Source: Gemmiger sp. An50 (GTDB lineage Bacteria; Bacillota; Clostridia; Oscillospirales; Ruminococcaceae). Taken from it: DNA of 64,000 nt. The notes under the pieces are model-generated. The model was not told the DNA's origin and did not search any database. It saw only the letters and a program-made list of their open reading frames with translations. Location: positions 49,520 to 113,519 of the forward strand of contig NZ_NFID01000012.1 of the NCBI RefSeq assembly GCF_002161595.1, written 5' to 3'. This document shows, one piece after another, positions 1 to 7,575 of this stretch (the first letter of the stretch is position 1; each line of letters begins with the position of its first letter). Both the position numbers and the translations under genes were made by a program.

Positions 1-157
1 TATCAAGGACATGAAGATCATCCGGGAAGAGGCCGCTCAGCGGGGCGTGGAGCTGGAAATGCTGGACAGCGTGCTCCATCTCTACGAGGAGTTCGCCGCG
101 GCGGGCGGCGAGAACGAGGGCACCCAGGCCTTGATCGACTTCTACCGCAAAAAATAA
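1..157 (+). CDS. C-terminal end of a beta-hydroxyacid (3-hydroxyisobutyrate-type) dehydrogenase, partial
   Basis: Only the last 51 codons are present, read from base 2 to the TAA at 155-157. The peptide has the KDM-KIIREEA---GV pattern followed by GTQALIDFYRKK. This is how the C-terminal all-helical domain of 3-hydroxyisobutyrate dehydrogenase and tartronate semialdehyde reductase family enzymes usually ends. These enzymes oxidise beta-hydroxyacids with NAD(P). The cofactor domain lies outside the window, so the substrate cannot be judged. The gene ends just before a strong terminator and converges on xdhC. Confidence 0.6.
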   Translation, partial: IKDMKIIREEAAQRGVELEMLDSVLHLYEEFAAAGGENEGTQALIDFYRKK

Positions 158-181
158 CCCCCAGATATCCAAATATAAAAA

Positions 182-210
182 GGGAGCAGCGCGTGCTGCT
201 CCCCTTTTTT
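182..210. terminator. Intrinsic terminator between converging genes
   Basis: A 9-bp stem GGGAGCAGC/GCTGCTCCC with a GCGT loop is followed by six T on the + strand. The A-rich left flank also gives a T-tract on the - strand, so it probably serves both the upstream dehydrogenase and xdhC. Confidence 0.85.
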
Positions 211-217
211 GTTTGAC

Positions 218-1075
218 TCAGCTGTGGATCAGGTCCAGCGGTTTTGCGCCCGCGCCCCGATGCTCCGCCCGCCAGGCGATGAGCTGGGCGGTGACGCTCA
301 CGGCGATCTCCGCCGGGGTCTCGGCCCCGATGGACAGGCCGATGGGGGTGCTCACCCGGTCGAACTGCTCCGGGCCGAAGCCCTCCTCCTCCAGCTTCTG
401 GCGGGTCATGGCGATCTTGCGGCGGCTGCCCATCAGGCCGATGTAGCCCGCCGGAGTGGTCAGCGCCTTGCGCAGCACCTCATAGTCATGCTCATGGCCT
501 CGTGTCATAATGACGATCAGGTCTTCCTCGGTGGGTTTCAGCCGGTTCACCGCGGCGGCCATGTCCTCACAGAGAACGCCCGCCGCGCCGGGGAAGGCCT
601 CCTTCACCGCGAACTCCGGCCGGTCGTCCACCACCCAGTACTCAAATTCCAGCGCGGGCAGCAGCGCCGCCAGCGCCCGGGCCACATGGCCCGCGCCGAA
701 CAGCAGCACCCGCCCGGCCCCGGTCTGAGCTGCCCGCCGGGCCAGCTCCTGCGCCGATTCCCTGCCCGCGGGCAGATACAGGAATTCCACCCGCACCTGA
801 CCGCCGCAGGCCATGCCCACCTGATTGGGGCCCTGGTCGTTCAGGTCGTATTCCTCCACCGCGCTCTGCTGTTCCGCCAGCGCCCGGGCGGCCCGCTGCC
901 GGCACACCGCCTCCACCTTGCCGCCGCCGATGGTGCCGATGCACTCGCCGCCGCCCAGCACTGCCATAAAGGCCCCCGCATGCCGGGGAGCCGAACCCTT
1001 GCTTTCCAGAATGGTCACCAGCACCGCCGGTTCCGTTTTCAGCCGCTGAGCCAGCTGCTTCATCCCCTGATTCAT
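218..1075 (-). CDS. xdhC: XdhC/CoxI-family molybdenum hydroxylase maturation factor
   Basis: A 285-residue protein with the N-terminal XdhC_CoxI segment (VLVTILESKGSAPRHAG, then IGTIGGGKVEA) and a C-terminal Rossmann-type domain (RVLLFGAGHVARAL, then IVIMTRGHEHDYEVL and YIGLMGSRRK). Family members bind molybdenum cofactor and help insert it in sulfurated form into xanthine-dehydrogenase-type hydroxylases in the cytoplasm. The ATG has an AAAGGAGAA ribosome site. The gene is alone on the - strand with its own promoter. The selenium-donor genes at 7.6-12.6 kb and the ModE-like gene at 28.1 kb suggest it serves a selenium-dependent molybdenum hydroxylase, but no hydroxylase subunit is in the window. 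Confidence 0.88.
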   Translation of the reverse strand: MNQGMKQLAQRLKTEPAVLVTILESKGSAPRHAGAFMAVLGGGECIGTIGGGKVEAVCRQRAARALAEQQSAVEEYDLNDQGPNQVGMACGGQVRVEFLYLPAGRESAQELARRAAQTGAGRVLLFGAGHVARALAALLPALEFEYWVVDDRPEFAVKEAFPGAAGVLCEDMAAAVNRLKPTEEDLIVIMTRGHEHDYEVLRKALTTPAGYIGLMGSRRKIAMTRQKLEEEGFGPEQFDRVSTPIGLSIGAETPAEIAVSVTAQLIAWRAEHRGAGAKPLDLIHS

Positions 1076-1136
1076 CGTTTCTTCTCCTTTGTGCGCCGGG
1101 CATATTGCTCCCGGCCCGTTTCATATTACTACTAGG

Positions 1137-1154
1137 GCAATACCGCATCATTCA
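1137..1154 (-). repeat. Relic terminal repeat of the 172-bp hairpin element
   Basis: The 18 bases match the outer end of the hairpin elements described at 5425, 10215, 14047 and 23963, differing from the 23963 copy at one position (GGCAATACC against GGCAATGCC). Nothing of the element's interior follows. It lies in the inferred xdhC leader, just past the promoter. With only 18 bases, a chance match is possible. Confidence 0.4.
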
Positions 1155-1171
1155 TGCGCGTTATTTTCTTT

Positions 1172-1200
1172 AGCATATCACGCCTATTTGCGAATGGCAA
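1172..1200 (-). promoter_or_regulatory. Probable sigma-A promoter of xdhC
   Basis: On the - strand TTGCCA and TATGCT are separated by 17 bases, giving a leader of about 90 nt before xdhC. The rest of the 1076-1368 gap holds no gene that I can support. Confidence 0.55.
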
Positions 1201-1368
1201 GCCGGTTGACAAAGTCCCCAAGTTCGCGGTACGCTGGAACAGCAAGATACGGCATTTTTTGAAAGAGTTTCCCCCGCCGGTTCGTTTTATCAGCAGCTGC
1301 CCTTTGCGGCAGTGCATACCGCCAACCATTCCCACTATCGCCGCCCCAAACGCGGCAAAGGAGGACCT

Positions 1369-2469
1369 ATGTCATTTTCGCTTCCCATTTACCGCGCGCC
1401 GGACTTTTCCGCGCCCGCCTTCGCCCGCTGCCCGAACGCCCGCTTTGTGCCCGCGCCCTGCGACGGGGCCGCGCCGGACGGTTACCACAGCACCAGCATG
1501 TACCCGGAATACTTCCGGATCGACGGCCGCTGGACCCTGGCGGAGGAAAGCCGGATGGACAGCTGCGTGGTGCTGCGGGAAAACGGCCGTCTGGACGTGG
1601 TGGAGCTGCGCAACCTGAGACAGGGCGACCTGGTAGCCCTGGGCCGCACCGACGACGGCGCGGACGGCATCTACCTGCACACCGGCGGCTTTGCGGACCC
1701 GGAAGCTCAGGCCGAGGCGGACGCCTTCACCTTCCGCCAGGGGCGCAGCCGGGAGACCTCCTACACCAAGGACTACGACCGGCTGATTCAGCTGCTGCGC
1801 CACGAGAAGGAACACGGCAACATTCTTTGGGTGATGGGGCCCGCCTTCTCCTTTGACGCAGGCGCCCGGGCCGCCATGCAGGCGCTGGTGGAGGCAGGCT
1901 ACGCCCACGGTCTGCTGGCGGGCAACGCCCTTGCCACCCACGACCTGGAGGGCGCGCACCTGCACACCGCCCTGGGGCAGGACATCTACACCCAGCAGAG
2001 CATGCCCGGCGGCCATTACAACCATCTGGACGTGATCAACCGGGTGCGCCGCTGCGGCGGCATCCCCCAGTTCATCCGGGAATACAACATTCAGGACGGC
2101 ATCATGTACAGCATCGTAAAGCAGGGCGTGCCCTTCGTGCTCACCGGCTCCATCCGGGACGACGGCCCCCTGCCGGAGGTGATCGGCGACGCCTATCAGG
2201 GCCAGGCGGCCATGCGCGGCCTGGTGAAGCAGGCCACCACCGTGATCTGCCTGGCCACCATGCTGCACACCATCGCCGCTGGAAACATGACCCCCAGCTT
2301 CCGGGTGCTGCCGGACGGCACCATCCGCCCGGTGTATCTGTACACCGTGGACGCGGACGAATTCGTGGTGAACAAGCTGCTGGACCGGGGCAGCCTGTGC
2401 GCCACCACCATGGTGACCAACGTGCAGGACTTCATCACCAAGCTTGCCCACGGACTGGGGGTTCTGTAA
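1369..2469 (+). CDS. TIGR00300-family (LOR/SDH domain) protein, ornithine-cyclodeaminase-like
   Basis: A 366-residue protein. The N-terminal third (YHSTSMYPEYFRIDGRW, then RQGDLVALG) looks like the LOR/SDH linker domain. The rest carries GLLAGNALATHDLEGA, VPFVLTGSIRDDGPLPEVI and ICLATMLHTIAAGNMTPS, which match the archaeal ornithine cyclodeaminase and the C-terminal half of cyanobacterial AgrE/ArgZ. In those proteins this fold converts ornithine to proline plus ammonia, using NAD. No arginine-dihydrolase domain is present. The ATG at 1369 was chosen for its AAAGGAGG site. A lipoprotein gene follows 39 bases downstream. The family call is firm; the exact reaction in this organism is inferred. 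Confidence 0.72.
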   Translation: MSFSLPIYRAPDFSAPAFARCPNARFVPAPCDGAAPDGYHSTSMYPEYFRIDGRWTLAEESRMDSCVVLRENGRLDVVELRNLRQGDLVALGRTDDGADGIYLHTGGFADPEAQAEADAFTFRQGRSRETSYTKDYDRLIQLLRHEKEHGNILWVMGPAFSFDAGARAAMQALVEAGYAHGLLAGNALATHDLEGAHLHTALGQDIYTQQSMPGGHYNHLDVINRVRRCGGIPQFIREYNIQDGIMYSIVKQGVPFVLTGSIRDDGPLPEVIGDAYQGQAAMRGLVKQATTVICLATMLHTIAAGNMTPSFRVLPDGTIRPVYLYTVDADEFVVNKLLDRGSLCATTMVTNVQDFITKLAHGLGVL

Positions 2470-2508
2470 GAAGTTCATTTTACATAGAAAAGAAAGGAAG
2501 TGCCGTCC

Positions 2509-3600
2509 ATGCGCCGGATCGCGTGTGCTTTGATGATTCTTGCGGTTCTGACCGGCTGCGCCGCTCCCGCCACTTCAGAGCAGGCCGGTCAAGCCGCGTC
2601 TGCCAGCCAATCCTCTGCCGGTACGCCGTCCACAAGCGCTGCGCCGCCCGCACAGGGCGCGGTGAACGAAGCCCAGCTGCGCTGGAAGGCAAACGCCTCC
2701 ACCGACCTGCGCCAGTCGCTGGTGCTGGCCACCGACCTGCCGGTGATGGACTACCTGCTGCCCGCGCTGACCGAACAGGACGCGGTGGTGCTGGTGGGCA
2801 AGCCGGAGCAAAGCGTGCCCCAGGCCGCCTTTTACGTGACCGAGGAGGAGGCCCTGCCGCTGGACATCGGTCCCTGCGGGCCCCAGACCCTCCGCAGGAT
2901 TTTGCTGGAGGACGGCCAGACCTGGGTGATGATCACCGAGCAGCAGCTGGGCGTTTCGCCTCCGGCCAGCTACTTTTTCTATCTGGACGATACCGGCGCG
3001 CTGACCGGTTTTTCCCTCCGGGACCCGGAAAGCGGCCAGCCTCTGGCGGTGTCCGCTCAGACGATAGAGGGCAGCACCCGGTTTTCGCTGGAGGTCACCC
3101 GGCTGGACGGCGGCTGCACCCGCATCGAACCCGCGGACGGGATGGACAATTCCTATCTTTGGGTCACCGAGGAGGGGAGCTTTCTGCCCTCCGGGCGCAG
3201 CGTGCATCACTACCCGCTGGTGCTGGAAAACGGCAGCTTTTATGAGCTGGGGGCCGTTCCGCTGGAGGAGGAGCAGTTTTTGCAGCTGTTCCCCGAGGGG
3301 AAAGACTGGCTGGCCCGGATGCTGCAACACGAGACCCGCCTGGTTCGGGAGGATACGCTGGACAGCGAATACACGTTTTTATACCGGGGCGACGGCACGG
3401 TGGACGTGAACCTGCGCTACGGGGATTTTGATTGGGGCTGGCAGTGCTGCCATCTCACCCTGACCCCCGGCCAGCCGCTTCCCGAGCCGGGCACCCCCGA
3501 GGGCACCTTCCAGCCGGGCCGCCGCCAGCAGGCCGCCTGCCCGGCCATTGCCCGGCAGCCCCAGCTGCCCGACGCTCTTGCCGAACCCGGCGAGGGCTGA
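2509..3600 (+). CDS. Lipoprotein of unknown function
   Basis: A 363-residue protein starting with a lipoprotein signal: basic start MRRIACAL, hydrophobic stretch and lipobox LTGC with the acceptor Cys at position 17. A Ser/Ala/Pro/Gln-rich linker follows to about residue 50, then a soluble domain I do not recognise, with acidic and aromatic residues but no obvious catalytic motif. It should be anchored on the outer face of the membrane. The ATG is preferred over a GTG three codons upstream because the AAAGGAAG site abuts that GTG. It lies between the TIGR00300 gene and an L,D-transpeptidase lipoprotein, 32 bases from the latter, so a cell-envelope role is a guess from context. Confidence 0.6.
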   Translation: MRRIACALMILAVLTGCAAPATSEQAGQAASASQSSAGTPSTSAAPPAQGAVNEAQLRWKANASTDLRQSLVLATDLPVMDYLLPALTEQDAVVLVGKPEQSVPQAAFYVTEEEALPLDIGPCGPQTLRRILLEDGQTWVMITEQQLGVSPPASYFFYLDDTGALTGFSLRDPESGQPLAVSAQTIEGSTRFSLEVTRLDGGCTRIEPADGMDNSYLWVTEEGSFLPSGRSVHHYPLVLENGSFYELGAVPLEEEQFLQLFPEGKDWLARMLQHETRLVREDTLDSEYTFLYRGDGTVDVNLRYGDFDWGWQCCHLTLTPGQPLPEPGTPEGTFQPGRRQQAACPAIARQPQLPDALAEPGEG

Positions 3601-3632
3601 TAAATCAATCCAATCACAGGAGGAACCCAACC

Positions 3633-4544
3633 TTGACCAAACGCATTGCATCCATTTTGTTCGCCGCCCTGATGCTGGGCGGCCTGCTGGCGGGCTGCGG
3701 CAGCAAGGACGCTTCCGAAGCACCTGTCGTCTCCGCCGCCCCCACTTCGGCCCCGGGCACGCCCGCGCCCACCGCCGAGCCTACCCCCACGCCGGACCCG
3801 GAGGCGGTGTGGGCCCAAGCCGGCAAGGATACCATGGCCTGGCTGCAGAGCCAGCCCGGCTTTGAGGGGCTGGACCTGACCGTGCAGGAGGGCTTCCCCT
3901 ATTTCCTGGCGGTGAACCGGGACGCCAACACCGTGACCGTTTACACCGCCGACGAGAACGGCCAGTACACCAAACCCTACATGGCCATGGTGTGCAGCGG
4001 CGGCACCGACACCCCCACCGGCTACTGGAACACCCTGGTGAACTACGACTGGCGGCTGCTTTCCGGCCCCTGCTACGGCCAGTACGCCACCCGCATCGAC
4101 GGGCCTTACCTGTTCCACTCGGTGCCCTACTACACCCAGCACAAGGACGATCTGGAATACGACGAGTTCAACAAGCTGGGGACCACCGCGTCGCTGGGCT
4201 GCATCCGTCTGGCGGTGGTGGATGTGCGCTGGATCTATGAAAACTGCCCCATCGGCACCCCAGTGGCCATTTATGACGACGCGGCCAACCCCGGCCCCAT
4301 GGGCAAGCCGGACACCCTGACCACCGACCCCAAGGACGAGAACCTGCGGGGCTGGGACCCCACCGACCCGGACCCGGCCAACCCCTGGAGCGACGAATAT
4401 CTGGACGGCACCGCCATCCGCAGCGCCGCCGCTCAAAGCGACTGGGATGCCTTTAAGGCCAGCGAAGCTTTTACCCGGAACCTGACCCCCACCGACCTGC
4501 AGGGCTGGAGCCACGACAGCTCCATCGTGGGCACCCGGGGCTGA
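3633..4544 (+). CDS. L,D-transpeptidase (YkuD-domain) lipoprotein
   Basis: The protein has 303 residues from a TTG start nine bases after CAGGAGG. The lipobox LLAGC gives a lipid-anchored Cys near residue 22, and a Pro/Thr-rich spacer leads to a YkuD catalytic domain. Its signature is seen as FHSVPYY followed by GTTASLGCIRL, with nucleophile Cys190. Such enzymes make 3-3 cross-links in peptidoglycan or attach proteins to it, outside the membrane. The C-terminal 80 residues beyond the domain are Asp/Pro-rich. It is the last gene of the group, followed by a strong terminator. Confidence 0.85.
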   Translation: MTKRIASILFAALMLGGLLAGCGSKDASEAPVVSAAPTSAPGTPAPTAEPTPTPDPEAVWAQAGKDTMAWLQSQPGFEGLDLTVQEGFPYFLAVNRDANTVTVYTADENGQYTKPYMAMVCSGGTDTPTGYWNTLVNYDWRLLSGPCYGQYATRIDGPYLFHSVPYYTQHKDDLEYDEFNKLGTTASLGCIRLAVVDVRWIYENCPIGTPVAIYDDAANPGPMGKPDTLTTDPKDENLRGWDPTDPDPANPWSDEYLDGTAIRSAAAQSDWDAFKASEAFTRNLTPTDLQGWSHDSSIVGTRG

Positions 4545-4567
4545 TGCCACCCTCTCTTTTCACAAAC

Positions 4568-4616
4568 AAAAAGACCCGTGCGGGCCTGCCGGTTTGGCAG
4601 CCCCACGGGTCTTTTT
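4568..4616. terminator. Bidirectional intrinsic terminator
   Basis: AAAAAGACCCGTG pairs with CACGGGTCTTTTT across a GC-rich loop. It ends the L,D-transpeptidase gene and also faces the leftward gene that ends at 4642. Confidence 0.85.
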
Positions 4617-4641
4617 CTGTTTTGTTGCTTCTGCGGACGAC

Positions 4642-5286
4642 TTACCAGTCCCAGTGGAACCCGGCGGCCTGCAAATCGCCACGCACCGCGTAATACTCCT
4701 GCTCGAAGGTCACATACTCCCCGGCGGCCAGCGCGTCCAGCTGGCGCTCGCAGGCGCGGGCGGCCCGGGCCAGCGTGTGCGCCGCACCGGCGGGGCAGCC
4801 CTCATGGGTGCAGGCCAGCAGATACTGCATCACGTTGGGCAGATACTGCACCGCGAAATCCGCGGCCTGCGCCGGGTCGGCTCCTTCCGCCTCCAGCGCC
4901 GCCAGCAGCGCGGAACAACCGGTCTGCAATCGCTCGAACTGCCAGGCCAGCATGGGCGGACGGGCAAAGGTCCCGGTCATACCGTCCATGGCGCGAACCG
5001 CGCCCCGCAGGCTGCCCAGCACCCGCTGGTCCACGGGAATGTTCTGGGGCAGGCCGGGCGCAGGCGGCACCGGCAGGACGGCGTGCTCCGGCTCGTCCAG
5101 GCCCAGCACCGGCAGCGCATTCGCGGGCAGCAGGGCGTTCACCACCAGCAGCATGGCCCCCACCAGCAGGGGTACCGAAAGAATGGCCAGCGTGACCCGC
5201 AGCCAGGTCCAGGGAGCGGGCAGAAGAATACAAACGGCAGCCAGCACAAAGCAGGCGGCGGCCGCCATCCAAAATCGTTTTTTCAC
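4642..5286 (-). CDS. Two-helix membrane protein, possibly XpaC-like
   Basis: A 214-residue protein from a GTG start preceded by AAAGGGGG. Two hydrophobic segments lie at about residues 6-24 and 29-52, followed by a cytoplasmic helical region. The stretch AVQYLPNVMQYLLAC faintly recalls the conserved YLP---KLL segment of the XpaC (5-bromo-4-chloroindolyl phosphate hydrolysis) family, but this is too weak to assign function. It is a single gene between two terminators. Confidence 0.5.
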   Translation of the reverse strand: MKKRFWMAAAACFVLAAVCILLPAPWTWLRVTLAILSVPLLVGAMLLVVNALLPANALPVLGLDEPEHAVLPVPPAPGLPQNIPVDQRVLGSLRGAVRAMDGMTGTFARPPMLAWQFERLQTGCSALLAALEAEGADPAQAADFAVQYLPNVMQYLLACTHEGCPAGAAHTLARAARACERQLDALAAGEYVTFEQEYYAVRGDLQAAGFHWDW

Positions 5287-5362
5287 AGGGCAAAGCCCCC
5301 TTTCCCATCAATCACCACGTCCTGCCCGCAGGCAGGCCGGGAATCGACTTTTATTATAGCAC

Positions 5363-5391
5363 AAAAACGCCCGCCTCCAAAGAGGCGGGCG
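5363..5391 (-). terminator. Terminator of the ROK-like gene
   Basis: Ten-base stem CGCCCGCCTC/GAGGCGGGCG with a CAAA loop. Read on the - strand it is followed by TTTTTGT. It lies beyond the hairpin element that follows the ROK-like gene. Confidence 0.8.
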
Positions 5392-5424
5392 CAAATGCTC
5401 TGCAAGTTTTACAAAAAGTTTTCA

Positions 5425-5596
5425 GGCAACGCCGCACAATTCACGGTGAAGCCCTCAGGCGGCGTATCACGCCAAAATTTTCCGTGCTATTTTCCAAAAA
5501 TGCTCGCGGGGCCTCCAAGGCTTGTCTGCGCTTTTTGGTTCATCTCACAAAAAATTTTCCGGCGTGCTCCACCACCTGGAATGATGCGGTGTTGCC
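5425..5596 (+). mobile_element. Hairpin MITE-like element, copy 1 (172 bp)
   Basis: Starts GGCAACGCCGCACAATTC and ends GAATGATGCGGTGTTGCC, an imperfect 18-bp terminal inverted repeat. The interior arms also pair (CACGCCAAAATTTT with AAAATTTTCCGGCGTG, and CCAAAAATG with the GCTTTTTGG region) around a TCCAA loop, so the whole copy can fold as one long hairpin. No open frame. Its right end is two bases from the stop codon of the ROK-like gene, which puts it in that gene's 3' untranslated region. No clear target duplication is seen. Confidence 0.8.
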
Positions 5597-5598
5597 GC

Positions 5599-7002
5599 TT
5601 ACTTAACCTCGGGCAGGCTGGCAGCAGCGGAGCTCTGGCCAACGCGGCGGGTCATCTCGTCCGGAGCTTCGGGACGGAACTTCACGTCGGGGTACTCCTC
5701 GTCCATCACGCGGGCAGCGGTCTCCAGGATGATATCGCCGCCGCGGCCGCTCATCACGCGGCCCATCATCTGTACGTGGTGGATGTCGTAGAACTGAGCG
5801 TACAGGCCCATGGTGTGGCCCAGGTACACGCCGATGCTCTCGTACACCTTGATGGCGCGCTCGTCGTTCTCAGCCATCAGGCCCTGAACAACCTTCAGGC
5901 GCTTTGCCGGGGGCTCGGTCTCGTCCAGCTCGATGCCGGCACGGGGAGCCAGCTTGTTCACGCCGTCCTGGCTGAAGTACTTCACGCCGCAGCCGATGTC
6001 GCCGCTCCACTCGTCTTCCATGGCGTCGGGCTGGCCGTCCACGGGAGCAAAAGCCAGCTCGTTCAGCCAGCCGCAGATGTTGCCCTCGCCGTCCACGTAG
6101 CCAACAGCCTCGCTGGTGCCCATGGCGATGCCCATGATGCCGTTCTCACCCAGGCCCATAGCGCCGGCCAGAGCGGAAACGTCGCCGTCGTTGGCAACCA
6201 CAACGGGGATCTCGTAGCCCAGGATGCGGCCCAGATCCTCGGCAGCGCGGGTGTAGATGTTCTTCACCTTAGCGTCGAAGTCTTCCTTGCCCACCTTCAG
6301 GAACAGGCTGGCGACCATGCACTTGTTGTCGATGTAAACACCGGCGGAGGAAACGCCGATGCCGTCCACCTTGCGGCCCTTCTCCAGAATCTTTGCGGCA
6401 GCGGTCTCCATGGCGGCCAGGATGCCCAGGTAGTGGTAGTCGGGGTTGGTGTTGACCTTCGGGTACCACACAACCTCTTCGCTGTAGATGGTCTCGCCGT
6501 CGATCACGGCGCTCACCTTGCGGTCAGATCCGCCGGCGTCGAAGCCGATGCGGGCGCCGTTGGTGTGGCGGCCGACGCTCTCGGTCTTCTGGAAGGCAGA
6601 GGGCTTCTGGTCGTAGGGCAGAGCCACTACCTCGAACTCGTGCTCGTAAACGCCCTCCATGAAGTTCTTGTCGAACTCACGGCTGCCGCCCACGGAGTAG
6701 GCCTTCTTGATGCCCTCGGCCAGCTTGTCGTCGCCGCAGATGTACACCTTGAAGCCGCCCCAGCTCCACAGCAGGAACTTCACCAGGCGGTCCACATAGT
6801 AGGCGTCGGCCTCAGCCATCTCGGGGGTGTCGTATACCTTGCACTCCCAGGTGCCGATCTGGCCGCCGCTGCGCTCCACAGCGATGCACAGGGGCTTGGT
6901 GGCGCCCATGGCGTAATGCTTGAAGAACAGGCCCAGGGGCACAAAGCCCTGGTCCAGCTCAGGCAGGTTCTTTACGGGGATCTCAACATTCAAGAATTTC
7001 AT
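5599..7002 (-). CDS. ROK/ASKHA-fold sugar-kinase-like protein
   Basis: The protein has 467 residues, longer than a typical ROK glucokinase (about 300), with an N-terminal domain of about 170 residues ahead of the kinase fold. Phosphate-binding motifs appear as RIGFDAGGSDRKVSAV, an inner VDGIGVSSAGVYIDN, PVVVANDGDVSALAGAMG and GIMGIAMGTSEAVGYVDG. The family phosphorylates sugars or acts as sugar-responsive regulators; this substrate is unknown. The start MKFLNVEIPVK has an AAAGGACGG site. Codon use is very regular (GGC, CTG, AAG, GCC), as in ackA and glnS here, suggesting high expression. A GC-rich hairpin lies in the leader. Confidence 0.65.
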   Translation of the reverse strand: MKFLNVEIPVKNLPELDQGFVPLGLFFKHYAMGATKPLCIAVERSGGQIGTWECKVYDTPEMAEADAYYVDRLVKFLLWSWGGFKVYICGDDKLAEGIKKAYSVGGSREFDKNFMEGVYEHEFEVVALPYDQKPSAFQKTESVGRHTNGARIGFDAGGSDRKVSAVIDGETIYSEEVVWYPKVNTNPDYHYLGILAAMETAAAKILEKGRKVDGIGVSSAGVYIDNKCMVASLFLKVGKEDFDAKVKNIYTRAAEDLGRILGYEIPVVVANDGDVSALAGAMGLGENGIMGIAMGTSEAVGYVDGEGNICGWLNELAFAPVDGQPDAMEDEWSGDIGCGVKYFSQDGVNKLAPRAGIELDETEPPAKRLKVVQGLMAENDERAIKVYESIGVYLGHTMGLYAQFYDIHHVQMMGRVMSGRGGDIILETAARVMDEEYPDVKFRPEAPDEMTRRVGQSSAAASLPEVK

Positions 7003-7096
7003 GTTTTTCCGTCCTTTCGTGTCATCACCGGCGCTTTGGCCTGTGGCCCGCAGCGCACTGCGCCGGGCTGCGGGCCCGGCCGCTTCTCTTGCTTTC

Positions 7097-7126
7097 ATTG
7101 TAGTACATCCCGCGGCGCAGCGTCTA
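7097..7126 (-). promoter_or_regulatory. Possible promoter of the ROK-like gene
   Basis: On the - strand TAGACG and TACAAT are 18 bases apart, leaving a leader of roughly 90 nt that contains a GGCCCGCAG/CTGCGGGCC hairpin. The -35 match is only 4 of 6. The rest of 7003-7299 shows no other gene. Confidence 0.35.
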
Positions 7127-7299
7127 GTGCAAAGCGGCTTTACTATTTGTACTTTCGTGTATTTTTGGGCGCTGTGGCCAAAATCACTTCCCCATGTTCA
7201 CAGCTTTTGCACTATATTGGATGGAAGCGAAAACCGTCCCCGGACTGTATAACCAGAAAGAAACCGGGACAGACTAAGGCCAGAAAAGGAGGAAAAAAC

Positions 7300-7506
7300 A
7301 TGTCTGTTTTTTATAAGATCTGTATCCTGCTGCTGATCGTGGGCGGTCTGAACTGGGGCCTTGTGGGCCTGTTCCGCTTCGATCTGGTGGCCTGGCTGTT
7401 CGGCGGTTCCGCCAGTGTGATCAGCCGCATCGTCTACTCGCTGATCGGTCTTTGCGCCCTGGGCGCCATCCCCAGCCTGTTCATGTCGTCCGACGGCGAG
7501 CACTGA
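7300..7506 (+). CDS. DUF378 small membrane protein
   Basis: A 68-residue protein with two transmembrane helices. The first carries the DUF378 signature GGLNWGLVGLF, followed by DLVAWLFGG and a second helix VYSLIGLCALGAI. Function is unknown. The ATG follows AAAAGGAGG. It is a single gene closed by a terminator shared with selD. Confidence 0.85.
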   Translation: MSVFYKICILLLIVGGLNWGLVGLFRFDLVAWLFGGSASVISRIVYSLIGLCALGAIPSLFMSSDGEH

Positions 7507-7517
7507 CCCCGCAGCAC

Positions 7518-7560
7518 AAAAAGCGCGCTTTCCCGCCATTGGGGGAAAAGCGCGCTTTTT
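7518..7560. terminator. Bidirectional terminator between the DUF378 gene and selD
   Basis: AAAAAGCGCGCTTTCCC pairs with GGGGAAAAGCGCGCTTTTT, leaving T-tracts in both directions. Confidence 0.88.
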
Positions 7561-7575
7561 GTTATGAAAAACTTT

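Noticed and set aside
4594..7506. A 970-codon open frame on the + strand covering the opposite strand of two genes
   Set aside because: It runs antisense to the membrane protein and ROK-like genes, crosses a terminator and a mobile element, and has repetitive His/Gly/Val composition typical of GC-rich shadow frames. Only its last 68 codons (DUF378) are real.
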